Shown one piece after another: positions 25,780 to 35,249 of a DNA stretch of 64,000 bases (its first letter is position 1; each line of letters opens with the position of its first letter). Source of the DNA: Clostridiales bacterium (GTDB lineage: Bacteria > Bacillota > Desulfotomaculia > Desulfotomaculales > VENG01). Made by a program: the position numbers and the translations under genes. The DNA lies in NCBI GenBank assembly GCA_016278505.1, contig JADQBQ010000002.1, positions 153,638 to 217,637 on the forward strand, written 5' to 3'. The notes under the pieces are model-generated. The model saw only the letters and a program-made list of their open reading frames with translations. It was not told the DNA's origin and ran no database searches.

Positions 25780-26592
25780 ATGCACACAGACCAAAAAATC
25801 CCCGTACTCATAGAACAAATTGTAAGCTTGTACCGGGAAGCAGGCAACCACCTTCAGCAGAACAATGAAGGACAGTACTTAAACAAAATAGCCAAAACCG
25901 GCCTTTATAAAAACCAATTAAGATCTTTAATGGGTGACACCTTTGAGTTCTCTGATCACTGGCTTAACATGCTGGACAAATTTGAAGACCAAAATGACTC
26001 ACTGGCTATAGGTTATTTATACAAATTGCACGCGAACTTAATGGAAGACCAAAACAAAGACCTGGCGGGCATAACATTAACGGCAAGAATTTATTTTTTG
26101 GCCGCGGAGTATCTGGAATTAGGTGGACTTTTTACCGATGCGTCGCACACTTATTTAAAGGCAAGGGCTTTCTATAGTAAATTTCAAAATTGGGACGGAG
26201 CAGACACAGCTTACTACAGACACCTTATTTGTCATCGCAAGGATATGCCCTATAATTCTCCCAAATTGATAAAGGCAATATTATTCGAATGGACCACCGG
26301 TTATGGTTACAAACCATTTCGTCTCCTGGCATCTTCGCTGATTATTATCCACGTTTTTGCCGCAGTCTTCCTCTTTTTGGACCTTATTGGCTGGGGAGGT
26401 ATCAGTGGGGATAGCACAAATATCTGGGATTATGTTTACTTTAGCGGCATAACATTTTTGACCGTTGGCTACGGAGATATTATACCTTCGTCAATACCGG
26501 CCAAAGTGATTGCTCTATTAGTAGGGTTTGTAGGACTCGGCTCATATTCTTTATTTATAGCTATGATGGCTCGAAAAATGTTTAAATTTTGA
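25780..26592 (+). CDS. two-TM potassium channel with an N-terminal helical domain
   Basis: A 270-residue protein. The C-terminal 100 residues form a classic ion channel: first membrane segment near 180-205, pore with the K+ selectivity filter TVGYGD near residue 232, second membrane segment to the end. The N-terminal 170 residues are soluble, helical and TPR-like in feel (YFLAAEYLELGGLFTDASHTY), which is unusual because regulatory domains of such channels (RCK) are normally C-terminal. It forms a tetramer in the plasma membrane. GAGGCGA precedes the ATG. Confidence 0.85.
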   Translation: MHTDQKIPVLIEQIVSLYREAGNHLQQNNEGQYLNKIAKTGLYKNQLRSLMGDTFEFSDHWLNMLDKFEDQNDSLAIGYLYKLHANLMEDQNKDLAGITLTARIYFLAAEYLELGGLFTDASHTYLKARAFYSKFQNWDGADTAYYRHLICHRKDMPYNSPKLIKAILFEWTTGYGYKPFRLLASSLIIIHVFAAVFLFLDLIGWGGISGDSTNIWDYVYFSGITFLTVGYGDIIPSSIPAKVIALLVGFVGLGSYSLFIAMMARKMFKF

Positions 26593-26681
26593 TTCTTTTT
26601 TTAAGAATATAAGCGTGTGTTAGGGGAAGATTTAAAAAAGCATTGAACAAAACTTTGTGTTAGAACGGGTGATCATTCAGC

Positions 26682-27242
26682 ATGCCATACATTGCAGCTG
26701 TGGGTAAAGCCATCTTGATATTCTTCCTATTGCTGTTTATCATGCGCGTTATCGGGAAAGCGGGTTTCGCAAAGCTTTCCCCCAGTGATGCCACATTAAT
26801 ATTAATTATTGCAGCAGTAATTGGAACTCCGCTGGTAAAGCCAGGCCATCCACTATCTTACACCCTCCTGGTTTTAGGGACTGTGGTAATCCTGCAGTTC
26901 ATTTTCTCCCGACTGTCACTGGTGGATAAGTTAAGACCCTGGTTGGAAAGCAAGCCCACAGTGGTTATTTTAGATGGTAAAATTTCTTTTGAAAACATGG
27001 AGAATAACCAATTTGACATGGATCAGCTTCTGTCAGCTCTGCGCTTACGCGGCATCAGAAGCTTTAACGAAGTAGAACTGGGAACACTTGAACCCTCCGG
27101 GCAATTCAGTGTAATGAAAAACTCAAATCTAAGTGAACATCTCTTGGAAGAGGATTCTACTTACAAACAATTAAAAGAGGAAGCCTTAAAGCAATTCCAA
27201 AGTCAGGGACTAAATATGAACCCCCCGCAACCAGCAAGATAA
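26682..27242 (+). CDS. DUF421 family membrane protein (YetF-like)
   Basis: A 186-residue protein with three N-terminal hydrophobic segments and a soluble C-terminal alpha/beta domain. KLSPSDATLILIIAAVIG and LESKPTVVILDGKISFENM are typical of the DUF421 family, where the domain follows the membrane part. Function is unknown; some Bacillus members are spore or cell-surface linked. It follows the K+ channel gene after 89 bases on the same strand. GGGTGAT lies upstream of the ATG. Confidence 0.8.
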   Translation: MPYIAAVGKAILIFFLLLFIMRVIGKAGFAKLSPSDATLILIIAAVIGTPLVKPGHPLSYTLLVLGTVVILQFIFSRLSLVDKLRPWLESKPTVVILDGKISFENMENNQFDMDQLLSALRLRGIRSFNEVELGTLEPSGQFSVMKNSNLSEHLLEEDSTYKQLKEEALKQFQSQGLNMNPPQPAR

Positions 27243-27266
27243 ACCACTGGATTCAAAAAAAACAAC

Positions 27267-27782
27267 TCAGTCACCGGCTAAGAAACCTTTTTCTTTGAGA
27301 GCTTTTCGCGCACCGTCCAAATCCTCTGCATTGCGGTATTGTACGGTGTGCAAGTGAACTCCACCGGTAAGAGATGACAGCAGGGAGGCAGATTCCGCCT
27401 CAACCCGGGCTACAAATTTGGTTACATCACGCCTTGACTCCAACATCAGGTAGCCTTTTAACTCGCCATAAAGGGGGTGTTCCACCAGAACATCAAGTAC
27501 CTTAAGACCATGATCAACCAAAATATTTAACTCATCCATTGTTTCCCGTGGCATATGTTTAACAGCCAACACTGCTTTCTTATGCATCCCTGCATCTTTA
27601 TTGGGCAAAATATATCCTTGGGGCGTTGCCATCACATCATAGCCTTTAGCACGCAAAATGGCCACATCCTGCACAATCACCTGACGGCTCACCCCAAGCT
27701 TTTTGGCCAGGTCTGTACCGCTGACAGGCTGTAAACTTTGGTTAAGAATTATAATAATTCTTTCTCTTCTTTCTATGCTCAT
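27267..27782 (-). CDS. niaR: NiaR transcriptional repressor of NAD biosynthesis
   Basis: A 171-residue protein with an N-terminal HTH (GTDLAKKLGVSRQVIVQDVAILRAKGYDV) and a C-terminal 3H domain, named for three histidines, visible here as KHMP, DHGLKVLDVLVEHPLYGEL and VHLHTV. NiaR (YrxA) senses niacin and represses nad genes in Firmicutes. Its position at the end of nadB-nadC-nadA supports this. GGGTGA precedes ATG 27,782. It probably represses its own operon through the candidate operator at 31,345-31,370. Confidence 0.9.
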   Translation of the reverse strand: MSIERRERIIIILNQSLQPVSGTDLAKKLGVSRQVIVQDVAILRAKGYDVMATPQGYILPNKDAGMHKKAVLAVKHMPRETMDELNILVDHGLKVLDVLVEHPLYGELKGYLMLESRRDVTKFVARVEAESASLLSSLTGGVHLHTVQYRNAEDLDGARKALKEKGFLAGD

Positions 27783-27797
27783 TAATTTTCACCCTAT

Positions 27798-27827
27798 CTT
27801 TACCGTTCTTTACCATGCTTTACCGTA
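27798..27827. repeat. three tandem 10-bp repeats between nadA and niaR
   Basis: Three consecutive copies of CTTTACCRTN at 27,798, 27,808 and 27,818, overlapping the nadA stop codon. One helical turn apart, they could bind a protein or merely reflect slippage. Confidence 0.5.
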
Positions 27828-28908
27828 TAGAAAGCATCCTTTGCAATGCTACTTTTGCCCATCCGGCAGTTTCTAAATCAACCTTCACCTGGTTTTCCAC
27901 CCTCCCGGATACTAAATTTTCCAAACAGTAAAGTAAGTTGCGTGGGTGTATTTTCATCATATCCGGACACGGTCTTACCTCATCATTTAAGGAGATTATC
28001 TTATTGTCCTTGTACGTATCAGCAAGTCTTTGAACTAGATTAATCTCCGTTCCCACAGCCCATGACGAACCCGGCAAGGATTCACGTATACACTTAATAA
28101 TATACTCAGTTGAGCCACTTTCATCTGCCTCTTCCACAGTTTCGTAAGAACATTCCGGGTGCACTACCACTTTAATGCCGGGATAGTCTTTCCTAACTTC
28201 ACAAACCTGTTGTGAGCTAAATTCTTGGTGTACAGGACAATACCCATTCCACAAAATAAGGCGGGGATTATCACAGCCCTTAAGTAAGCCTTTATGGCGG
28301 TCCCATAAAGCCATATCTGTAAGGCTAATTCCGATTTTCTTGCCTGCATTACGGCCTAAGTGCTCATCGGGAAAGAATAAAATCCTCTTACCCTTTTGTA
28401 ATGCCCACCTGAAAGCTGATTCGGCACTGGAAGAAGTACAAGTTAAGCCTCCATTTTCCCCGCAAAAAGCCTTCACTTGAGCCGAAGAATTAACATAAGT
28501 AATGGGAATAACTTCCCCGGGAAAATATTTTTGTATTTCTGCCCAACACTGCTTAACCTGCCCGGTTCCGGCCATATCGGCCATAATACAGCCTGCCGCC
28601 GTGTCCGGGATAATCACTTTTTGCTCTCCAGTAGTAACTATATCGGCAGTTTCGGCCATAAAATTTACGCCAAGGAAAACAATGTAAAGGGCTTCTTTGC
28701 ATTCCGCCGCCTGGCGGGCCAATAGAAATGAGTCACCCTTGAGGTCGGCGAATTGAATAACACTGTCATGTTGGTAATGATGTCCCAACACTAATAGCTT
28801 TGAGCCCAGTTTCCTTTTTGCTTCCGTAATTTTGTATTTAATTTCCTCGTCAGACAACTGACTGTACATTTGGCCTTGGTATTTGTTTGGAGCTAATTGA
28901 GTAAACAT
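27820..28908 (-). CDS. nadA: quinolinate synthase
   Basis: A 362-residue protein. It condenses iminoaspartate with dihydroxyacetone phosphate to quinolinate, using a [4Fe-4S] cluster whose three cysteine ligands are expected at CGENGGLTCTSSSA, VVHPECSYETVEEADESGSTEYI and DEVRPCPDMMKIHP; all are present. Conserved GHHYQHDSV and HPECS motifs confirm the family. The ATG is preceded by AGGGGGAT. nadC lies 13 bases upstream. Confidence 0.95.
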   Translation of the reverse strand: MFTQLAPNKYQGQMYSQLSDEEIKYKITEAKRKLGSKLLVLGHHYQHDSVIQFADLKGDSFLLARQAAECKEALYIVFLGVNFMAETADIVTTGEQKVIIPDTAAGCIMADMAGTGQVKQCWAEIQKYFPGEVIPITYVNSSAQVKAFCGENGGLTCTSSSAESAFRWALQKGKRILFFPDEHLGRNAGKKIGISLTDMALWDRHKGLLKGCDNPRLILWNGYCPVHQEFSSQQVCEVRKDYPGIKVVVHPECSYETVEEADESGSTEYIIKCIRESLPGSSWAVGTEINLVQRLADTYKDNKIISLNDEVRPCPDMMKIHPRNLLYCLENLVSGRVENQVKVDLETAGWAKVALQRMLSIR

Positions 28909-28921
28909 GTAAATCCCCCTG

Positions 28922-29761
28922 TTATTTAACTGTATGCAATTCCAAACTTATATCCAGCGGTTGGGCCGAGTGGGTTATCCAGCCCAGTGAAATAACATCC
29001 ACCCCTGCCGCTGCCACATCGGCAACCACATCCGGCGTTAAACCGCCGGAAGCTTCAACTAACACTCTGCCGGAAACCAAATTTACCGCTTCTTTCATAC
29101 AATCACAAGTCATGTTGTCCAACATGATCACATCGGCCCCTGACTCTATGGCCTCCTGCACCTGTTCCAATGTTTCTGTCTCCACTTCTATCTTCACCAG
29201 ATGACCCACATTTTCCCTGGCCAGGCGTACAGCTCTCTTTATACCACCCGCAATTTCAATGTGGTTGTCTTTTATTAATACAGCGTCATCCAATCCCATA
29301 CGGTGATTGCTTCCTCCCCCTACTCTCACTGCATATTTTTCCACTAGCCGCAGTCCGGGAGTCGTTTTACGAGTATCTACTATCCGGGTACCGAACGGTT
29401 CCACTGCTTTTACGGCTGATGCTGTGGCAGTAGCAATACCTGATAAACGTTGAAGAAAATTTAAGGCTACCCTCTCCGCAGACAAAATACTGCGTGCATT
29501 CCCATATACCCGACCGATAACACTGCCTTTTGTCACGGCACCTCCATCATTAACAAAAGGCTCTAATTGAACATCTGAGTCCAGCAAATGAAAAGCAGTG
29601 CGTGCATATGCCATACCGGCCACAATACCGTTTGATTTACATAAGAAACTGCCTGAGCCCCTTATATCACGTGAGACAATAGCCTCACTGGTTATATCAC
29701 CACGACCCAAGTCTTCTTCCAGGGCCCGTCTCACTATTTTCTCAAGTTGCAATAAGCTCAC
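28922..29761 (-). CDS. nadC: nicotinate-nucleotide pyrophosphorylase (carboxylating)
   Basis: A 279-residue quinolinate phosphoribosyltransferase. RTAFHLLDSD, NFLQRLSGIATATA, DTRKTTPGLR, KYAVRVGGGSNHRMGL, KIEVETET and the C-terminal EASGGLT, SLGWITHSA are the family's substrate- and PRPP-binding segments. It makes nicotinate mononucleotide from quinolinate with release of CO2. It lies 9 bases downstream of nadB and 13 upstream of nadA. Confidence 0.95.
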   Translation of the reverse strand: MSLLQLEKIVRRALEEDLGRGDITSEAIVSRDIRGSGSFLCKSNGIVAGMAYARTAFHLLDSDVQLEPFVNDGGAVTKGSVIGRVYGNARSILSAERVALNFLQRLSGIATATASAVKAVEPFGTRIVDTRKTTPGLRLVEKYAVRVGGGSNHRMGLDDAVLIKDNHIEIAGGIKRAVRLARENVGHLVKIEVETETLEQVQEAIESGADVIMLDNMTCDCMKEAVNLVSGRVLVEASGGLTPDVVADVAAAGVDVISLGWITHSAQPLDISLELHTVK

Positions 29762-29770
29762 CCTTTTAAT

Positions 29771-31321
29771 TTAAATATTCGATGCCGGCCTAAGACTATC
29801 TGAACTTTTCCCATCCGAAAAATCAGATCGATAATGACTTCCCAGGGTTTCCCTGCGGGCCAAGGCATTTCTAGCTATTAAACAGGCTACCGTAAGCATA
29901 TTTGCAGCGGTAATATTTTGTCCTCCTAACAAATTCCTTTCCATCTCTTTTAGTTGCTCAACAGCATCTGTAAGTCCCTCTTCAGACCGTACTAACCCCA
30001 CCTTACACCACATTAATTCGCGCAAGGCAAAAATAAACTTATTATCACCTGTATCAATTGCCTTCCGGTTAAAGCTCTTTGCACGCAACACAGCCGAATG
30101 CATCTTATTTGACCTAAATTGTTCACAGGCAACTGCCCCACCTACCCGGTGTCCGAAGACTAACCCTTCCAACAACGAATTACTAGCCAAGCGGTTAGCA
30201 CCATGCACTCCAGTACTAGCCACTTCCCCACAGGCATAAAGCCCCTTTATACTTGTACGCCCATTTAAATCGGTTCTGATTCCACCCATGATAAAATGGG
30301 CGGCAGGCACTACTGGAACTAGGTCCTCAGGCAAACTCAATCCTCGCTTTTTACAGGCCTGGAATATTGACGGAAAAAGCTTAGCGAATTTTTTTCCGAG
30401 GGGAGAAACGTCAAGAGACACCTGATTACCATTGCTTAATTCAGCAAAAATTCCCCTGGCCACAATATCCCGCGGCGCTAATTCCGCCCATGCGTGATAC
30501 CGCTCCATAAAACGTTCACCATTACCGTTTACTAGCACAGCCCCTTTTCCGCGTACAGCCTCGGAGATAAGAAACATAGGGTTTTCATCAACCTTAAGAG
30601 CCGTAGGATGAAATTGAATAAACTCCATATTCTCCAACTTTGCCCCGGCCCGGTAAGCAAGTGCAAACCCGTCACCGGTGCAATTAATATTGTTAGTGGT
30701 GTGAGCAAAAATCTGACCGCAGCCCCCTGTAGCCAAAACCACACTACGGCAGTAAAAGATCAACGCACCACCCTTTTCCATATCAAGTGCAAACAAACCC
30801 GTACACTCATTATTGGACACTAAAAGTTCCAGCACAAACGTCTGTTCATAGAAAAGTATATTTTCACGGCTTTTCGCCTCACTCCACAATGTCTCAGCCA
30901 GCGCTTTTCCGGAGCCGTCTCCCCGAGATGAAATTACCCTGGGCACGGAATGAGCCCCTTCGCGCCCCATTAGAGGCTTACCGTCTATTGATTTGTCAAA
31001 AGGAAATCCCATCTGAAAAAGTTGCTTAACCCTTTTTGCCCCATCCTTTACCAGCACCTCTACCGCATTGAGATCACATTCCCCGGCACCGGCATACAGG
31101 GTATCCTGAATATGCATTTCATATGTGTCTTTTTCTCCCAAAACCGTTGCAATGCCCCCCTGAGCCAGAGGCGTATTCCCTGAAGGCATTGTTTCTTTGG
31201 TCAGTAACGCCACCGTTCCGGACTCAGAGGCCTTTAATGCACAAGAAAGGCCTGCCGCCCCGCTTCCAATAATGACATAATCAACTTCGATGTGCTGCAA
31301 ACTACACACCCACTCTCGCAT
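29771..31321 (-). CDS. nadB: L-aspartate oxidase
   Basis: A flavoprotein of about 516 residues. The FAD motif DYVIIGSGAAGLSCALKA starts the protein; HSVPRVISSRGDGSGKA, QFHPTALKV and ACGEVASTGVHGANRLASNSL match succinate dehydrogenase/aspartate oxidase flavoproteins. It oxidises L-aspartate to iminoaspartate, the first step of de novo NAD synthesis, using fumarate or another acceptor in anaerobes. Start choice is uncertain: ATG 31,321 has no strong ribosome site, TTG 31,300 and GTG 31,309 are alternatives. First gene of the nadB-nadC-nadA-niaR operon. Confidence 0.92.
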   Translation of the reverse strand: MREWVCSLQHIEVDYVIIGSGAAGLSCALKASESGTVALLTKETMPSGNTPLAQGGIATVLGEKDTYEMHIQDTLYAGAGECDLNAVEVLVKDGAKRVKQLFQMGFPFDKSIDGKPLMGREGAHSVPRVISSRGDGSGKALAETLWSEAKSRENILFYEQTFVLELLVSNNECTGLFALDMEKGGALIFYCRSVVLATGGCGQIFAHTTNNINCTGDGFALAYRAGAKLENMEFIQFHPTALKVDENPMFLISEAVRGKGAVLVNGNGERFMERYHAWAELAPRDIVARGIFAELSNGNQVSLDVSPLGKKFAKLFPSIFQACKKRGLSLPEDLVPVVPAAHFIMGGIRTDLNGRTSIKGLYACGEVASTGVHGANRLASNSLLEGLVFGHRVGGAVACEQFRSNKMHSAVLRAKSFNRKAIDTGDNKFIFALRELMWCKVGLVRSEEGLTDAVEQLKEMERNLLGGQNITAANMLTVACLIARNALARRETLGSHYRSDFSDGKSSDSLRPASNI

Positions 31322-31344
31322 CGTATTTAAAATCAATTATCTGA

Positions 31345-31370
31345 CTTTACAGCTGTCTTGTCAACTGATA
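31345..31370 (-). promoter_or_regulatory. candidate NiaR operator upstream of nadB
   Basis: The segment with ACAGCTGTCTTGTCA resembles my recollection of NiaR sites of Firmicutes (ACAG-TGTC-TTGACA type). It lies 24-50 bases before nadB, where a repressor would block transcription. No footprint or comparison was possible. Confidence 0.4.
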
Positions 31371-31458
31371 AACCTAAAAATAACGTCAAACTTTATAAAA
31401 TTTAAAGGATTGGCGCTATTTATTTATAATATTAGTTATTGGAAGGGAGGTTTCAGAA

Positions 31459-31878
31459 ATGCCCTGGGTTTTCGTTTACGGTACACTCATGCGGGGGATG
31501 CTCAACCACGATTTAATTAAGGATTATATGTTGCAGTGCCTAAAGGCAACTTCTACCGGCAGACTTTTTCATCTACCGGAAGGTTACCCCATGCTTGTTG
31601 ATGATGAAAGAAAGATCGTTTATGGTGAGGCAGTAAAAATATATGATGACACCTCAGCGTTAAGCATTCTTGATGAATTAGAGGCTTTTTTTGGCCCCGG
31701 GCACACTGACAATCTCTACGAAAGGGTTGAAAGAGACATTCAGTTACCGGATCTGGCGTGGAAAGTAAGGGCACTTATTTATATCTGCCCGGAACATAGA
31801 AAGGAACAGATTTTTCAAACGGGTACCCTGGTAACCCATGGAGATTGGAAGAAACATATAAAACCATCTAACAAGTAA
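31459..31878 (+). CDS. gamma-glutamylcyclotransferase-like (AIG2/GGCT fold) protein
   Basis: A 139-residue protein with VYGTLMRGMLNHDLI at the N terminus, the substrate-binding loop of the GGCT fold, and a conserved acidic residue in LDELEAFFG that acts as the general base in the family. It probably releases 5-oxoproline from gamma-glutamyl compounds, or belongs to the broader butirosin/AIG2-like group. GGGAGG precedes the ATG. It ends at a convergent terminator. Confidence 0.8.
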   Translation: MPWVFVYGTLMRGMLNHDLIKDYMLQCLKATSTGRLFHLPEGYPMLVDDERKIVYGEAVKIYDDTSALSILDELEAFFGPGHTDNLYERVERDIQLPDLAWKVRALIYICPEHRKEQIFQTGTLVTHGDWKKHIKPSNK

Positions 31879-31886
31879 TCTCTGAA

Positions 31887-31934
31887 AAAGAAAAGTAAGG
31901 GCTACCTCACAAGGCAGCCCTTACTTTTCTTTTT
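31887..31934. terminator. bidirectional terminator
   Basis: Long perfect stem AAAGTAAGGGCT with its complement, flanked by A and T runs, between the convergent cyclotransferase and acyl-CoA ligase genes. It overlaps the ligase stop codon. Confidence 0.9.
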
Positions 31935-33528
31935 AATTTACCTTTTTCCCGCTGTCTCCCCATTCCTTTGCACGTAACCGGAACTTTTGAATTTTACCGG
32001 TTGAGGTTTTAGGCAGGTCACCGAATTCAATATCCTTCGGGACTTTAAACCTGGCAATTCTCTCTCTACAAAACTCTATAATGGCGTCCTTTGAAGGATT
32101 CGCACCCTCCTTCAAAGTTACAAAAGCCTTAGGTACCTCCCCCCATTTTTCATGAGGCTTGGATACTACTGCCACCTCTAAAATATCCGGGTGTTGGTAA
32201 AGAGCATTTTCTACCTCCACAGTAGAAATATTCTCGCCCCCGCTGATGATTATATCTTTCATTCTGTCCTTAATTTCCACATAGCCATTGGGGTGAGTTA
32301 CAGCCAAGTCACCGCTGTGAAACCAGCCGCCGCGGAAGGCCTGTTCTGTGTCTTCGGGTTGTTTGAAGTACCCGGCCATGACATTGTTACCGCGCATAAC
32401 AATTTCGCCCACAGTTTCCCCGTCATGGGGCACCGGTTGCATAGTAGAGGCATCCCAAACATCCATAAATACCGATGTAATATAGGGCACGCCCTGTCTT
32501 GACTTAATTTCCGCCTGCTCATCCACACTCAGTGAATCCCATTCGGGATCCCACTCGCAGATACTGTGCGGGCCATATACTTCCGTTAAGCCATAGGTTT
32601 GAGTTACTGTGCATCCTATGGCCTCCATTTGTTTGATTACTGTAGGAGAAGGCGGGGCACCGGCTGTCATGATATTAAGATGTATTTTGATATTAATCTG
32701 GTCTTTTTTAGGATAATTAGCCATGCCAATCAAAATAATAGGTGCTGCACACAAGTGTGAAACTTCCTGCTTAGCTATTTGCGCGTAAATTTCCTCAGGC
32801 ACAACCTTCCTCAGGCATACGTGAGTCCCACCTGCCGCAGTTATACCCCAAGTGAAACACCACCCGTTACAATGAAACATAGGAAGCGTCCATAGATATC
32901 TTGTTCTTGAATTGCACTGGAATTCAAGTATTTCCCCTAAAGCGTTCAAATAAGCACTGCGGTGCGAATATAAAACTCCTTTGGGCTTACCGGTAGTACC
33001 GCTGGTGTAATTCAAAGTTATGTGCTGCAATTCGTCTTCGACACCAAAGAAAAGCTTCTCGGGCTCCACCGAAATAAATTCTTCGTAGTCCGGCCCATCA
33101 AAGGCTTTCGGCTGTACATCACAAATATTTACTATCTTTATATCACCAATATCTTTTAGAATAGGATTAATGGCATTAGCAAATTCAGTATCAATAAATA
33201 GTATTTTACTTTCAGAGTGTTGCAGTATATATGCTATTTCCTGAGGAGACAATCTTATGTTGACGGTTAAGAGAACACCTCCGGCGAGCGGAACAGCATA
33301 GTGAGCTTCAAGGAGCGGCGGAATATTCGGGCAGAGAAAAGCCACCTTGTCACCCTTTTGAATGCCATGCTGCTTTAGTGCCGTGGCAAATTTTTGCACC
33401 CGATTTTTTAATTCTCCATATGTCAGCCGAAAGTCGTTGTAGACCACGGCCTCTTTCTCCGGGTAAGCAAAAGCACTTCTCTCTAAAAAGCTTAGTGGTG
33501 ACAGTGGTTCATAGTTAGGTTGTCTCAC
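31933..33528 (-). CDS. AMP-forming acyl-CoA synthetase (fatty acid or short-chain ligase)
   Basis: A 531-residue protein with all ANL superfamily motifs: YTSGTTGKPKGV near residue 180 (ATP phosphate loop), QTYGLTEVYGP, GWFHSGDLAV, KDIIISGGENIS and the catalytic lysine in KTSTGKIQKFRL. It forms an acyl-adenylate and then acyl-CoA. Length and motif spelling are closest to medium/long-chain ligases; the precise acid is unknown. No beta-oxidation genes are adjacent. A TAGTTAACTA palindrome lies 96 bases upstream and might be a TetR-type site. Confidence 0.88.
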   Translation of the reverse strand: MRQPNYEPLSPLSFLERSAFAYPEKEAVVYNDFRLTYGELKNRVQKFATALKQHGIQKGDKVAFLCPNIPPLLEAHYAVPLAGGVLLTVNIRLSPQEIAYILQHSESKILFIDTEFANAINPILKDIGDIKIVNICDVQPKAFDGPDYEEFISVEPEKLFFGVEDELQHITLNYTSGTTGKPKGVLYSHRSAYLNALGEILEFQCNSRTRYLWTLPMFHCNGWCFTWGITAAGGTHVCLRKVVPEEIYAQIAKQEVSHLCAAPIILIGMANYPKKDQINIKIHLNIMTAGAPPSPTVIKQMEAIGCTVTQTYGLTEVYGPHSICEWDPEWDSLSVDEQAEIKSRQGVPYITSVFMDVWDASTMQPVPHDGETVGEIVMRGNNVMAGYFKQPEDTEQAFRGGWFHSGDLAVTHPNGYVEIKDRMKDIIISGGENISTVEVENALYQHPDILEVAVVSKPHEKWGEVPKAFVTLKEGANPSKDAIIEFCRERIARFKVPKDIEFGDLPKTSTGKIQKFRLRAKEWGDSGKKVN

Positions 33529-33623
33529 GAAATGCCCTCCTAATTGTAAATTTTTATAATTATCTAAACTTTATACAAAATTTTAAATAATTGTAACACT
33601 AGCTAACCAATAAATCAATATAT

Positions 33624-33633
33624 TAGTTAACTA
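33624..33633. promoter_or_regulatory. short palindrome upstream of the acyl-CoA ligase
   Basis: TAGTTAACTA with a partial second copy (AGCTAAC) 25 bases away. Possible repressor site for the ligase gene; weak evidence. Confidence 0.3.
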
Positions 33634-33675
33634 GTATTTACATTTAATCGACAATTTTCTATTATAGACGTCAAT

Positions 33676-33697
33676 CAGCCCAGTGATCACTGGGCTG
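33676..33697 (-). terminator. hairpin after the BCCT transporter gene
   Basis: A perfect 22-base palindrome CAGCCCAGTGA/TCACTGGGCTG, 11 bases beyond the stop at 33,708. It lacks a clean T-run, so termination is plausible but not certain. Confidence 0.55.
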
Positions 33698-33707
33698 TTA
33701 AATTCTG

Positions 33708-35207
33708 CTAAAATTTTTCATTAGAATAAAGGTCTCGGTCTTCCTGGGATAAGGCTCGAAGCAGGCTGTAACACATTAGCAACATTATCATGGTAAATGG
33801 CAGTGCGGCTGCAATAGCCATCTGCTGCAAGGCATTCAGTCCCCCGGATAATAACAAGGTTGCTGCCACAGCAGATTCTGTTAGGCCCCAAACCAATTTT
33901 TTCGCGAGCGGTGGACTTAGGCTGCCTGAGGAGGTCATCATACCGAGCACAAAGGTGGCAGAATCCGCAGACGTGACAAAAAACACTAACAATAGAATCA
34001 CCGCTACCAGGGATAACAAATCACCCAGAGGGTAATACTCAAAAACGCTAAAGAGGGCAGTGGAAGCATCTGAAACAGCTGCAGAACCTATATTTGCCCC
34101 CTGCTGCAACTCTAAATTCAATGCTGCTCCCCCGAAAACACTAAACCACAGGAATGTTAATAATGTAGGGGCCAGCAGAGCACCCAGAATAAATTCCTTG
34201 ATAGTACGCCCCCGGGAAATACGGGCCACAAAAAGCCCCACAAAGGGGGACCACGCAATCCACCATGCCCAGTAAAAAAAAGTCCAATCCTTAGTCCACT
34301 CGTAACCCTGGAAAGGATTAACCTGCAGGCTCATTTCCAATAGACGGTTTGCATATTCACCTAACGTACTTGTAAAGACATTAAAAATATAAGAAGTAGG
34401 CCCCACAATTAACATAAAGATAAGCAGTAAAGCGGCCAGCATCATGTTTGACTTACTTAGTAATTGAATACCTTTATCGAGTCCCGTGAGGCTGGATGTA
34501 ATGAATAGAACTGTAACCACTCCGATGATTACCAGTGTAGAGGCTGTAGAATTAGGCAAATTAAACACATGCGCCAAACCACTGTTAATCTGCAGAGCAC
34601 CCAGACCTAAAGATGTAGCAATGCCGAATATGGTGGCGAACACTGCCAAGATATCTATAATGTATCCTGCTATGCCGTTAATTCTGTCACCCAGGAGAGG
34701 ATAGAAACAAGAACTAATTAAAGGCGGCATCCCCCTCCTAAAAGAAAAATACGCAATGGAAAGGCTCATTACTATATATATTGCCCACGGGTGCAGGCCC
34801 CAGTGAAAAAAACTATAACGCATAGCAAAAGCAGCAGCATCACCGGACCCGGCAGCGATGTGCTGCGGAGGATTCATATAATGATTGAGTGGCTCAGAGA
34901 CACCCCAAAAGATAAGACCGATGCCCATACCGGCAGCGAAGAGCATGCTAAACCAACCGAAATAACTGTATTGAGGCTTTTCATGGTCCTTTCCCAACTT
35001 AATGTTTCCGTAACGGCTAAAAGCCAGTCCCACACTAAACACAAGAAACAGAAACGCAGAGAGTAAATACGCCCAGCCAAAGTGATTTATAATATTGGTA
35101 TGCACAGCCGTGGATACTTTGTCCAACAGATCGGGATCATAAAACCCTATCCCTACCACTAACAATACAATAAGCAAAGAGGTCCTAAAAACAATATCTT
35201 TGGTCAA
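33708..35207 (-). CDS. BCCT family betaine/carnitine/choline transporter
   Basis: A 499-residue protein with twelve predicted membrane segments and the BCCT signature AAGMGIGLIFWGVSEPLNHY and, in segment 8, the aromatic box region DWTFFYWAWWIAWSPFVGLFVARISRGRT. These tryptophans form the quaternary amine site. It imports betaine or a related compound with sodium or protons. TTG 35,207 is preceded by GAAGGAGGG. Together with two betaine-binding lipoproteins it points to active use of betaine as osmolyte or methyl donor. Confidence 0.92.
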   Translation of the reverse strand: MTKDIVFRTSLLIVLLVVGIGFYDPDLLDKVSTAVHTNIINHFGWAYLLSAFLFLVFSVGLAFSRYGNIKLGKDHEKPQYSYFGWFSMLFAAGMGIGLIFWGVSEPLNHYMNPPQHIAAGSGDAAAFAMRYSFFHWGLHPWAIYIVMSLSIAYFSFRRGMPPLISSCFYPLLGDRINGIAGYIIDILAVFATIFGIATSLGLGALQINSGLAHVFNLPNSTASTLVIIGVVTVLFITSSLTGLDKGIQLLSKSNMMLAALLLIFMLIVGPTSYIFNVFTSTLGEYANRLLEMSLQVNPFQGYEWTKDWTFFYWAWWIAWSPFVGLFVARISRGRTIKEFILGALLAPTLLTFLWFSVFGGAALNLELQQGANIGSAAVSDASTALFSVFEYYPLGDLLSLVAVILLLVFFVTSADSATFVLGMMTSSGSLSPPLAKKLVWGLTESAVAATLLLSGGLNALQQMAIAAALPFTMIMLLMCYSLLRALSQEDRDLYSNEKF

Positions 35208-35249
35208 TGCAACAACCCTCCTTCATATAAAAAGCGCGCTAAAAACAGC

